Shown: positions 22,692 to 30,705 of the stretch, piece by piece
How positions within the stretch are numbered: position 1 is the first letter of the stretch
Layout: each line of letters starts with the position of its first letter
Source of the DNA: Brevundimonas huaxiensis
Lineage (GTDB): Bacteria; Pseudomonadota; Alphaproteobacteria; Caulobacterales; Caulobacteraceae
Assembly: GCF_014218725.1 (NCBI RefSeq)
Contig: NZ_JABBJE010000002.1
Coordinates: forward strand, 186,001 to 250,000
Direction: 5' to 3'
DNA length: 64,000 nt
Notes under the pieces: generated by a model
The model's database searches: none
The model's input: only the letters and a program-made list of their open reading frames with translations
What the model was told of the DNA's origin: nothing
Program-made: the position numbers and the translations under genes

Positions 22692-23810
22692 CTAGACCCG
22701 CAGCGGCATCAGCACATACTGAACGCCCGGATCGCCCGGATCGAGCACCAGGGTGGGGGAGGCCGGGTCGGCGAAGCGGAAGGCGGCGTTTTCGCCGGTG
22801 ATCTGGCCGGCGACGTCCAGCAGGTAGCGGGCGTTGAAGCCGATCTCGAACGGTTCGTCGGAATAGCCGATCTCGACCTCTTCCTCGGCCTGGCCGGCTT
22901 CCATGTTGCGCACGGTCAGCTTCACGCGGTCGTTGTCGAACGCCAGTTTCACCGAACGGCTCTTCTCGGCCGAGATGGTGGCGACGCGGTCGACGGCCTT
23001 GGCGAACAGGGCGTTGTCGATGTCGGCCTGTTTGTCGTTGCCGCGCGGGATGACGCGCAGATAGTCGGGGAAGGCGCCGTCGATGACCTTGGACGTCAGG
23101 GACGCCTCGCCCATCTGGAAGCGGATTTTCTGGGCCGAGACGGTGACCTCTACGGGTGCGCCGGCGTCGTCCAGCAGGCGACGGACCTGGTCCACCGTCT
23201 TGCGCGGCACGATGACGCCAGGGCCGCCGGCCGCACCCTCGGGCGCGGGGGTCTCGGCCAGGGCCAGGCGGTGGCCGTCGGTCGCGACGGCGCGCAACAG
23301 GGGAATGCCCTGTTCGGCGACCGTGTGAAGATAGAGGCCGTTCAGATAGTAGCGGGTTTCCTCGGTCGAGACCGCGAACCGGGTCTTGTCGATCAGGCGG
23401 GCCAGATCCTCCTTGGGCAGGACATAGGAGGCGCCGGCGCTGTCGGTGGACATGACGGGGAAGTCGCCCGCCGGCAGGACCGGCAGGTTGAAGCGCGACC
23501 GGCCGGCCGAGACGACGAGGCGAGGATCGTCGCCGGAGTAGAGCAGCGAAACCTCGGCGCCTTCCGGCAGCTTGCGCACGATTTCGTACAGGGTGTGGGC
23601 GGGAGCCGTGATCTGACCCTCGACCTGAACCTGGGCCTCGGCCTCGTCGACCATCTCCATGTCCAGATCGGTGGCGGCGAAGGCCAGCCGGTCGCGGCCC
23701 GCGCTCAGCAGGACGTTGGACAGGATCGGAATGGTGTTTCGACGTTCGACGACGCTCTGCACGTGGCCCAGGGCCTTCAGGAGCGCGGATCGTTCGATGG
23801 TCAGCTGCAT
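22692..23810 (-). CDS. dnaN: DNA polymerase III beta subunit (sliding clamp)
   Basis: The clamp is a dimer that encircles DNA and tethers polymerase III. The 372 aa start with MQLTIERSALLKALGHVQSVVERRNTIPI, the classical clamp N-terminus, and end with the conserved PGDPGVQYVLMPLRV tail. Other landmarks are FAATDLDMEMVDEAEA and YYLNGLYLHTV. I use the ATG at 23810; the reading frame continues upstream into the repeat cluster but without family similarity. The gene sits between two related repeat clusters. Confidence 0.96.
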   Translation of the reverse strand: MQLTIERSALLKALGHVQSVVERRNTIPILSNVLLSAGRDRLAFAATDLDMEMVDEAEAQVQVEGQITAPAHTLYEIVRKLPEGAEVSLLYSGDDPRLVVSAGRSRFNLPVLPAGDFPVMSTDSAGASYVLPKEDLARLIDKTRFAVSTEETRYYLNGLYLHTVAEQGIPLLRAVATDGHRLALAETPAPEGAAGGPGVIVPRKTVDQVRRLLDDAGAPVEVTVSAQKIRFQMGEASLTSKVIDGAFPDYLRVIPRGNDKQADIDNALFAKAVDRVATISAEKSRSVKLAFDNDRVKLTVRNMEAGQAEEEVEIGYSDEPFEIGFNARYLLDVAGQITGENAAFRFADPASPTLVLDPGDPGVQYVLMPLRV

Positions 23811-23896
23811 GTCGTCTCGCCCGGCGCGGCCGACTCGCAAGGCGGCTGCGGTTAAGTGACCTGGGACACTAGCGGATTGGGCGCGTGCTGCAAGGA

Positions 23897-24001
23897 AGTG
23901 GCGAGTGGTTAGTGGCGAGTGGCGAGTGGATATTGGGGGCAACTCGGTAGGAGGAGACAGTTTCTCCTCGCTTGTCACTCGCCACGCGTCACTCGCCGCT
24001 C
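23897..24001. repeat. GTGGCGA-type inverted repeat cluster between dnaN and dnaA
   Basis: Left arm 23897-23929 has tandem GTGGCGAGTGG-like units. Right arm 23974-24000 has complementary CACTCGCCAC-like units. An inner perfect hairpin, GAGGAGA (23951-23957) / TCTCCTC (23963-23969), sits in the loop. It starts 4 bp from the dnaA stop codon and could act as a transcription terminator or attenuator for dnaA. Confidence 0.75.
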
Positions 24002-24005
24002 GAAA

Positions 24006-25481
24006 TCAGCCCCGCAGCTTGCGCGTCAGGGCCTCGACATCGCGGGCGATCTGATCGTCCTGCGGCATCAGCTCCTCGATCTTGCGCACGCCGTGCAGGA
24101 CCGTGGTGTGATCGCGCCCGCCGAAACGACGGCCGATGTCGGGGTAGGAGCGGGTCGTGTGCTGCTTGCACAGATACATGGCGATCTGGCGCGGGCGGGC
24201 GACCGAACGGGTGCGGCGCTCGCTGAGCAGGTCGGCCTGTTTCATGTTGAAGTGGTCGGCGACCGTCTTCTGAATCTCGTCCACGGTGATGCGACGCTCG
24301 GGGCCGCCGCGCATGGCCATGCCCAGCAGGGTCGAGGCTTCGTCCACCGACACCGACGACAGGCGCGCGCCCGCGGCGGCGGCCAGGGTGTTCACGGCGC
24401 CCTCGAGCTCTCGCATCGAGCCGGGGGTGCGGTCCACCAGCTGGGCCAGGACCTCCGGGTTGGCTTCGCCCTGGACGACGCCCAGGGCTGACAGGGCCTT
24501 CAGACGGTTCTGGGCCACGGCGATCTTCAGCTCGCGGTCGCCCGCCTCGACCGGGCAGGTCAAACCGGCGGCAAGGTGGCTGCGCAGGCGCGGCTCGACC
24601 TCGGTCAGGGCCATGGGCGCACGGTCGGCCGAGAAGACGATGCGTTTGCCGTCCTCGATCAGGGCGGTCAGGGTCGAGAGCAGCTCTTCCTGGGTCGAGG
24701 TCTTGCCGCCCACGAACTGGACGTCGTCCAGCAGCAGCATGTCGGCCGAGCGCAGGCTTTCCTTGAAGGCGGCGGTCGAGCGGTCCTGCATCGCCTTGAC
24801 GAAGGTCGACAGGAAACGTTCGGCGGTCAGATAGACGACCTTGGCCTCTGGCCGCAGACGCTGAGCCTCCCAGGCGATCGCGTTCAGCAGGTGGGTCTTG
24901 CCGTAACCGTAGGGGCCGCAGAAGAAGACGGGATTGAAGTGACCGTCGGCCCAGCTGGCGACCTGTTTGGCGATGGCCAGGGCGAAGGCGTTGCCCTGAC
25001 CCTCGACGAAGCTGTCGAACGTCAGGCGATCCTGCAGACCGGCGGCGCGAACGGCGCGGGCGCCGTCGGCGCTGATTGGGGCGGCGGACGCCATCTGCGG
25101 CGTGGCGGCGAAGGCGGCCAGACGCGGGGCGGCGTCCACCACATTGCCTGGCATCACGGCCGAGGCCGGCGGGGCCGAACCCACTTCGGCGCGGCAGCGC
25201 ACCTCAAGGCGGCGCGACAGGCCGTCCAGGCCCAGCCACAGCTCGTTCATGCGACGCAGGGCGTTCTTGCGCACCCAGTCGCGAGCATAGGCGGTCGGGG
25301 TGACCAGGATCAGATGGCCGGCGTTGTCCAGGCGGACCGCCGACGGGGCGATATAGGACGAGAAGGGACCATCGCCGATTTCAGCGCGCAGGCGCACGGA
25401 CGCCTCGCTCCAGATGCGGTCCGGATCCGTCAGTCCCGACGTCTTCGTTCCGCCTGCCATCGCCGCTGCGCCCCCAACCAT
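24006..25481 (-). CDS. dnaA: Chromosomal replication initiator protein DnaA
   Basis: DnaA is the AAA+ initiator that binds DnaA boxes and melts oriC. In the 491 aa, domain I is at about residues 20-95 (DRIWSEASVRLRAEIGDGPF, LVTPTAYARDWV). The AAA+ Walker A is FFCGPYGYGKTHLLNAI; Walker B is MLLLDDVQFVGGK. The DNA-binding signature YPDIGRRFGGRDHTTVLHGV is near the C-terminus. The first ATG at 25481 follows AAGGTGGG; an ATG seven codons later is possible. The leader contains a perfect 9-bp hairpin. It is followed by a repeat cluster, then dnaN. Confidence 0.96.
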   Translation of the reverse strand: MVGGAAAMAGGTKTSGLTDPDRIWSEASVRLRAEIGDGPFSSYIAPSAVRLDNAGHLILVTPTAYARDWVRKNALRRMNELWLGLDGLSRRLEVRCRAEVGSAPPASAVMPGNVVDAAPRLAAFAATPQMASAAPISADGARAVRAAGLQDRLTFDSFVEGQGNAFALAIAKQVASWADGHFNPVFFCGPYGYGKTHLLNAIAWEAQRLRPEAKVVYLTAERFLSTFVKAMQDRSTAAFKESLRSADMLLLDDVQFVGGKTSTQEELLSTLTALIEDGKRIVFSADRAPMALTEVEPRLRSHLAAGLTCPVEAGDRELKIAVAQNRLKALSALGVVQGEANPEVLAQLVDRTPGSMRELEGAVNTLAAAAGARLSSVSVDEASTLLGMAMRGGPERRITVDEIQKTVADHFNMKQADLLSERRTRSVARPRQIAMYLCKQHTTRSYPDIGRRFGGRDHTTVLHGVRKIEELMPQDDQIARDVEALTRKLRG

Positions 25482-25560
25482 CTTTGCCCGCCCACCTTGA
25501 GAAGAACCATTCCGACCTTCCGCGCTTCAGGGCGATGGTTCAGGGACGACTTCTCCTGCG

Positions 25561-25581
25561 CCGAAAAGCAGTGCTTTTCGG
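25561..25581 (-). promoter_or_regulatory. Perfect hairpin in the dnaA leader
   Basis: The sequence CCGAAAAGC-AGT-GCTTTTCGG is a perfect 9-bp inverted repeat with a 3-nt loop, 80 bp upstream of the dnaA ATG. There is no T tract, so it is not a classical terminator. It could be a structured element of the dnaA 5' UTR or a protein-binding palindrome. Confidence 0.5.
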
Positions 25582-25837
25582 ACGGGGTCTAACCTCTGAA
25601 CAGACATCTCCCGCCGACGCGAAACATAGGCCTCGCGCCGTCTTCATCCGTGCTGGGATGGAAGTGCGTTAGAGGTCAAAACTTACGCCGCGAGCCGGGT
25701 GGGTCAACGCTGATTCGTTGGTCGATTTGCAGTTAAATTGTTTGACTCCGTGAAACCCTGACACCGCTTGGAATTTCGGCCGGATCATGGCTCGACGATC
25801 GGTGTTTTCAGATTTGACAGTTAGCGACACAACGCAA

Positions 25838-25869
25838 AACGGCGAAGGAGCTTGCGCGCCTTCGCCGTT
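25838..25869 (-). terminator. rpsT terminator
   Basis: An 11-bp perfect stem (AACGGCGAAGG / CCTTCGCCGTT) with a 10-nt loop is followed, on the minus strand, by TTGCGTTG. It lies about 70 bp downstream of rpsT. Confidence 0.8.
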
Positions 25870-25937
25870 GATATTGCTTTATAATCCCACAACGAAACAG
25901 CGACAGCTGCTCCGTCCGCTGTTGGATTAATTTTGGC

Positions 25938-26207
25938 TCAGGCGGCCGACAGCTTCTTCAGCTGGGCGGCCAGGCGCGAAACCTTGCGCGAGCCGGTGTT
26001 CTTGTGAACGACGCCCTTGGAGACGGCGCGCATCAGCTCGGACTGGGCCTCGATGAAGGCGGTCTTGGCGACGGCGGCGTCGCCGCCGGCCAGAGCTTCC
26101 TGGAACTTGCGCAGATAGGTGCGGACGCGCGAGCGGCGCGCCTTGTTCACTTCGGTACGCGCTTCGATCTTGCGGATCGCCTTGCGGGCGCCGGGGTTGT
26201 TGGCCAT
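25938..26207 (-). CDS. rpsT: 30S ribosomal protein S20
   Basis: This 89-aa basic protein begins [30 protein letters not shown] and ends [22 protein letters not shown]. It is the classic S20 three-helix pattern that binds 16S rRNA early in 30S assembly. Translation from the ATG at 26207 gives the family's normal N-terminus; an upstream in-frame start would add 14 unlikely residues. It has its own terminator and lies upstream of dnaA in the same direction. Confidence 0.96.
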   Translation of the reverse strand: MANNPGARKAIRKIEARTEVNKARRSRVRTYLRKFQEALAGGDAAVAKTAFIEAQSELMRAVSKGVVHKNTGSRKVSRLAAQLKKLSAA

Positions 26208-26546
26208 GTCAAACCTTCGAACGGAAAACGCCGCGGAGCACACGTCCACGGCGCGGAAATCTCAAGAGGGCGGGCCTATAGCCGAAAGCCCGGAGGCGGT
26301 CAACGCGGAGTCTTCATCGCTGGACTCCAAGGTTGGGCCAGGACGCCGGTTTGAGCGCGCCTTGCGCGCTATCATCCAAACGCAACCCAACAGGCTTTAA
26401 CGCGCTTTAGCGGACTTTCCGTCGCAGGTTTTTGCGTTGTGTCGAAAGAGTGCAACGCTTTCACTTTGTTCATGAATTGTGTCGTTTTACGGCCATGTTT
26501 GTCCCGTCCTGACAAGGGCTGAAATCATCTCCCGGATCGTCGTTCC
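26208..26546. other. Divergent promoter region of rpsT and the TonB-type receptor gene
   Basis: This is 339 bp with no convincing coding frame. The half next to the receptor gene (26400-26500) is less GC-rich and should hold its promoter. I see no clear operator or RNA gene. Confidence 0.4.
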
Positions 26547-29114
26547 ATGACCCAGACCGCGCTTCTCCTGCTTGCGCTGGCCCCCGCCGCCGGTGTCGTC
26601 CAGCCTGTTCAGGCCCAAACCAATGCGGCCCAGCCGCTAGAAGCCCAGGCGCAGGTCCAGCAGGAGGAGCCGACGGTCGTTCTGCCGGACGTAGAGGTGA
26701 CGGCGGCGCGGCGCGGGGTGGCCCTGGGCGGGCAGGAACCGATCGTCTCTTACGACACCGCCCAGATCCAGGCGTTCGGCGCGACCAACATCGGCGAACT
26801 GATCACCCTGCTGGAGGCCCAAACCCGCAGCGCGCGCGGCGGGTCTCCGGTCTTCCTGGTCAATGGACGCCGCATCTCGGGCTTCCGCGAAATCCGCGGC
26901 ATTCCGCCCGAGGCCATCGAACGGTTCGACGTTCTGCCTGAAGAGACCGCGTTGTCCTATGGCTACAGCGCCAATCAGCGGGTGGTGAACATCGTGCTGA
27001 AGGCGGACTTCAAGTCCCTGACCGCCTCGGTCAACGTCAGCCGACCTGAGCAGGGTGGTCGCACGACCACCGCCAGCGAGAACAATATCCTGCGCATCGC
27101 CGGCTCGGACCGCTGGTCGGTCGATATCAACGGCACGACCTCCAACACCCTGTTCGAGACCGAGCGCGACATCGACCGCAGCACGACAGCCGGCGGCGAC
27201 AGCGAACTGGCCAACGCCTATCGCACCCTGCTGCCCAAGACGGACGAACTGTCGGTGTCGGGCACCTACAAGCACGACCTGAACGACAAGGTCGGCATGA
27301 CGCTGAGCGGCAGCGTGGAGGACTCCAACAGCTTCAGCTATCAGGGCCTGCCCAATGTTCAGCTGACCGTGCCGGGGACCAATCCGTTCTCGCCGACCGG
27401 CCAGGACGCGACCCTGTTCAGCTATCTGGACCTGCCCGGCGCCCTGACGCGCAAGACCGATACGCGCACCGCCGAACTGGGCACGGTGTTCGACGGCTAT
27501 GTCGGTGACTGGCGCTGGACGGCGACGGGGGAATACAGCCGCGTCGAGACCGACACCACGACGGGGCGAGGCGTGAACGCGACGGCGTTGCGGGCTTTGA
27601 TCGCAGGCGATCTGACGGTCAATCCTTTCGGCGACCTGACCGACCGGGCCATCGTCAATCCGCGCGACACCGCCAACTCTGTGGCCCAGACGGCGACGGC
27701 GGAACTGGTGTTGAACGGGCGTCCCTATGAACTGCCGGCCGGCGACATCACCTCGACCTTCAAGGTCGGGGCCGGTTATCAGTCGCTGGATTCCGAGAGC
27801 CTGCGGTTCTCCGAGAGCCTGGGTTCAAGTGTCGCCGTGGATCGGTCGCAGTCGCGCAACTCGGGCAGCGTCCAGGCCAACTTCGATCTGCCGATCTCCA
27901 ACGTCGAGCGCGGCGTCCTGCCCAAGATCGGCGATCTGTCGGCCAATCTGAACTTGGCCTATCAGGAGCTGTCCGACTTCGGCGGCGTGTCCTCGGTCGG
28001 GGCCGGGCTGAACTGGTCGCCGGTCGAGCGGCTGTCCTTCTCGGCCAACTATTCCGACGAGGGCAAGGCTCCAACGGTCCAGCAGTTGAACGACCCGACG
28101 GTATCGACGCCGAATACGCCGGTCTTCGACTTCCGCACCGGCCAGACCGTCGAGATCAACCGGATCACCGGCGGCGATCCCAATCTGCAGGCCGAGGATC
28201 GGCGCATCCTGAAGCTGGGCATGAACTGGCAGCCGGTGTCGGACAAGGATTTCCGCCTGAACCTGGCCTACACTCGCACCGAGGCGGACAATGAAATCTC
28301 CAGCTTCCCGGCCATCACGCCCGACCTTGAGGCAGCCCTGCCGGATCGGTTCGTTCGCGATGCGGACGGCAATCTGGTGTCCATCGATGCCCGTCCGCTG
28401 AACTTCTTCAAGCGCGAGCAGCAGGACGTACAGTGGGGCTTCAACTTCTCGCGCCCGTTCGGCAAGCCGAACCCGGCGGCGGCGGGCGGTCGTGGTCCGG
28501 GCGGACGCGGCGGTCCTGGCGGCGGCCCGGGCGGCGGCGGAATGATGATGATGGGCGGACCGGGCGGACCGGGCGGCCCCGGCGGCGGACGGATGCGCGG
28601 CGGACGGGGATCCGGAATGCAGCCCGGCCAAGGCATCTTCAACCTGTCGCTGACCCACACCTGGCGCGTCCAGGACGAGGTCACCATTCGCGACGGTCTG
28701 GCGTCGCTGGATCTGCTGGACGGCGATTCCATCTCCGGCTCGGGCGGTCAGTCGCGCCATGAGGTCCAGCTTCAGACCGGCCTATCCAGAAACGGCGTGG
28801 GCGCCTTCGTCAACGCCAACTGGCGCTCGGGCACGACGGTCAATGGCGACGCGCTGGGGTCGCCCGATCTGGACTTCTCGGGCCGGACAACCGTCAATCT
28901 GTTCGCCTTCGCCGACCTGACCCAACGCACCTCATGGGTCGAGCGCTTCCCGTTCCTGAAGGGCACGCGGATCGGCTTCGGCGTTCAGAACATCTTTGAC
29001 GACCGCGTCTCGGTGACCAGCAGCGACGGTCAGACGCCGGTCAACTATCAGCGCGACTATCTGGACCCGCAGGGGCGCGTCTTCCGCATCAACCTGCGCA
29101 AGATCCTCTTCTAG
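26547..29114 (+). CDS. TonB-dependent receptor-like outer membrane protein with Gly/Met-rich insert
   Basis: This 855-aa protein has a signal peptide ending near VQAQ, a plug-like domain (about 50-155: VEVTAARRG, SPVFLVNGRRISGFREIRGI, VVNIVLKADF), and then a long beta-barrel ending in a terminal phenylalanine (RINLRKILF), the outer-membrane assembly signal. From about residue 645 to 693 it carries a striking insert of Gly, Pro, Arg and Met (GGGPGGGGMMMMGGPGGPGG), presumably an external loop. No TonB box is obvious. It stands alone, with no adjacent TonB, sensor or enzyme gene to suggest a substrate. Confidence 0.85.
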   Translation: MTQTALLLLALAPAAGVVQPVQAQTNAAQPLEAQAQVQQEEPTVVLPDVEVTAARRGVALGGQEPIVSYDTAQIQAFGATNIGELITLLEAQTRSARGGSPVFLVNGRRISGFREIRGIPPEAIERFDVLPEETALSYGYSANQRVVNIVLKADFKSLTASVNVSRPEQGGRTTTASENNILRIAGSDRWSVDINGTTSNTLFETERDIDRSTTAGGDSELANAYRTLLPKTDELSVSGTYKHDLNDKVGMTLSGSVEDSNSFSYQGLPNVQLTVPGTNPFSPTGQDATLFSYLDLPGALTRKTDTRTAELGTVFDGYVGDWRWTATGEYSRVETDTTTGRGVNATALRALIAGDLTVNPFGDLTDRAIVNPRDTANSVAQTATAELVLNGRPYELPAGDITSTFKVGAGYQSLDSESLRFSESLGSSVAVDRSQSRNSGSVQANFDLPISNVERGVLPKIGDLSANLNLAYQELSDFGGVSSVGAGLNWSPVERLSFSANYSDEGKAPTVQQLNDPTVSTPNTPVFDFRTGQTVEINRITGGDPNLQAEDRRILKLGMNWQPVSDKDFRLNLAYTRTEADNEISSFPAITPDLEAALPDRFVRDADGNLVSIDARPLNFFKREQQDVQWGFNFSRPFGKPNPAAAGGRGPGGRGGPGGGPGGGGMMMMGGPGGPGGPGGGRMRGGRGSGMQPGQGIFNLSLTHTWRVQDEVTIRDGLASLDLLDGDSISGSGGQSRHEVQLQTGLSRNGVGAFVNANWRSGTTVNGDALGSPDLDFSGRTTVNLFAFADLTQRTSWVERFPFLKGTRIGFGVQNIFDDRVSVTSSDGQTPVNYQRDYLDPQGRVFRINLRKILF

Positions 29115-29118
29115 AGGC

Positions 29119-29196
29119 TCAGGGCCAGACGGTCGCCAGGGCGATCATCACGACGGCGGCGGCGAGCGCCAGTGGAAAGAAAAGACGGTCGGACAT
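29119..29196 (-). CDS. 25-aa membrane microprotein candidate
   Basis: The minus strand encodes MSDRLFFPLALAAAVVMIAL followed by ATVWP and a stop. It is one hydrophobic helix with a charged N-terminus. It lies in the space between the receptor gene and gpmA, and no larger frame explains that space. There is no strong Shine-Dalgarno sequence. The amino-acid pattern is protein-like, but it is too short for certainty. Confidence 0.45.
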   Translation of the reverse strand: MSDRLFFPLALAAAVVMIALATVWP

Positions 29197-29313
29197 CGAT
29201 CCGACCGTTACCCCGACCTGCGCGGCGCGACAAGCGATGGCGCGGCTCGCGAGCCTTGACCGACTTCGGAGGGCGTCCTACCCCGAGAGGCCCTATTTCG
29301 AAGGACCGACCGA

Positions 29314-30027
29314 ATGCCGCGCCTGATCCTGCTCCGCCACGGCCAGAGCCAGTGGAACCTCGAGAACCGCTTCACCGGCTGGGTCGACGTCGATCTGACG
29401 GCGGAAGGCGAGGTCCAGGCGCGTCGCGGCGGCGAACTGATCGCCGAGGCCGGGTTCAAGCCGGCGGTGATGTTCACCTCGGTCCTGACGCGCGCCCAGC
29501 GCACGGGCGCCCTGGCGTTGCAGTCGGCGGGCCTGACCGATGTGCCGGTGATCGAGGACTGGCGGCTGAACGAGCGCCACTACGGCGGTCTGACGGGCCT
29601 GAACAAGGCCGAGACGGCCCAGAAACACGGCGAAGACCAGGTCAAGATCTGGCGCCGCAGCTATGATGTGCCGCCGCCCCCGCTGGCGCCCGGCGGCGAG
29701 TTCGATTTCAACGCCGACCCCCGCTACGCCGGCAAGGCCATTCCCGACACCGAAAGCCTGAAGACCACGCTGGACCGGGTGAAGCCCTATTGGGACGCCG
29801 AGATCGCGCCGCGCCTGAAGGCGGGCGAGGATGTGTTGATCGCCGCCCACGGCAACTCCCTGCGCGCCATCGTCAAACTGCTGTTCGGCGTGCCGGACGA
29901 TCAGATCGTCGGCGTCGAAATCCCCACGGGCAATCCGCTGGAGATCGATCTGGACGCGGATCTGAAGCCCACCGCCGCCCGCTACCTCGACGCCGCTCGC
30001 GCCGAGACATTGCCGACCGCATCATGA
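29314..30027 (+). CDS. gpmA: 2,3-bisphosphoglycerate-dependent phosphoglycerate mutase
   Basis: This glycolytic enzyme interconverts 3- and 2-phosphoglycerate. The 237 aa begin MPRLILLRHGQSQWNLENRFTG with the phosphohistidine RHG motif, contain ERHYGGLTGLNKAET and PIPDTESLK-like catalytic segments, and the second histidine in IAAHGNSLRAIVK. GAAGG lies before the ATG. The last 4 bp overlap the start of the deaminase gene (ATGA), which shows translational coupling. Confidence 0.95.
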   Translation: MPRLILLRHGQSQWNLENRFTGWVDVDLTAEGEVQARRGGELIAEAGFKPAVMFTSVLTRAQRTGALALQSAGLTDVPVIEDWRLNERHYGGLTGLNKAETAQKHGEDQVKIWRRSYDVPPPPLAPGGEFDFNADPRYAGKAIPDTESLKTTLDRVKPYWDAEIAPRLKAGEDVLIAAHGNSLRAIVKLLFGVPDDQIVGVEIPTGNPLEIDLDADLKPTAARYLDAARAETLPTAS

Positions 30028-30653
30028 GCTGGAGCGAAGCCGACCAGGCCTTCATGGCCCAGGCGATCGCCCTGGCGACCGGCCGGATGGGCGAGACCTG
30101 GCCTAATCCGGCGGTCGGTTGCGTCATCGTCAAGGACGGCCGGGTCATCGCCCAGGCCGCCACCGCGCCGGGCGGTCGTCCCCATGCCGAGGAGCAGGCC
30201 GTGCCCGCCGCCGGCGCGGATGTCGTCGGCTCGACCGTCTATGTCACGCTGGAACCCTGCGGCGCGCGGTCGTCGGGCCGCAAGTCCTGCGCCCACTTCC
30301 TGACCGAGGCGGGCGTGGCGCGGGTCGTGATCGCCTGTATGGACCCGTCGCCGTTTGCGGCCGGGCGCGGCACCGAGCGCCTGCGCGCGCAAGGGCTGAC
30401 GGTCGAGACCGGCCTGATGTGCGAAGAGGGCGCGGCCCTGTGCGAAGGCTTCCTGCACCGGCTGGAAACCGGCCGCCCGATGGTGCGCATCAGCGAGGAT
30501 GGCTCGGGCTTCGACGGCCGGTTCGTCGCCTCGCCCAAGGCCGATCTGGTCACCGAGCTGAAGCGGCTGGGCGAAGCCGGTTACACGCGGCTGTGGACCG
30601 GGCCGGGCGAGTTGGCCGAGGCCCTTCAGGCCCAGGGGCTGCTGACCGTCTGA
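30024..30653 (+). CDS. RibD-type deaminase, deaminase domain without reductase domain
   Basis: This 209-aa protein has the zinc-dependent cytidine-deaminase-like signature of RibD: NPAVGCVIVKDGRVI, PHAEEQAV (HAE motif) and TLEPCGARSSGRKSCAHFL (PC...C). It resembles the N-terminal pyrimidine deaminase of riboflavin biosynthesis, but the C-terminal reductase domain is replaced by about 60 residues ending in a weakly conserved tail. It overlaps gpmA by 4 bp. It may deaminate the riboflavin precursor or another substrate. No other rib genes are near. Confidence 0.75.
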   Translation: MSWSEADQAFMAQAIALATGRMGETWPNPAVGCVIVKDGRVIAQAATAPGGRPHAEEQAVPAAGADVVGSTVYVTLEPCGARSSGRKSCAHFLTEAGVARVVIACMDPSPFAAGRGTERLRAQGLTVETGLMCEEGAALCEGFLHRLETGRPMVRISEDGSGFDGRFVASPKADLVTELKRLGEAGYTRLWTGPGELAEALQAQGLLTV

Positions 30654-30705
30654 GGCGGCTTCGCCGTTCAAAGGTTTCTTAAGTCAGGGCGCGTAATGTG
30701 TCCTG

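Larger units (their letters stand above)
25482..25937. other. dnaA upstream region
   Basis: About 456 bp lie between dnaA and rpsT (both minus strand). It holds the rpsT terminator (25838-25869), a perfect hairpin at 25561-25581 in the presumed dnaA leader, and an AT-richer stretch around 25700-25760 that may carry the dnaA promoter. I saw no exact TTATCCACA DnaA box by eye and do not call an origin. Confidence 0.5.

Noticed and set aside
25482..25937. Chromosomal origin next to dnaA
   Set aside because: No cluster of DnaA boxes or clear AT-rich unwinding element was recognised.
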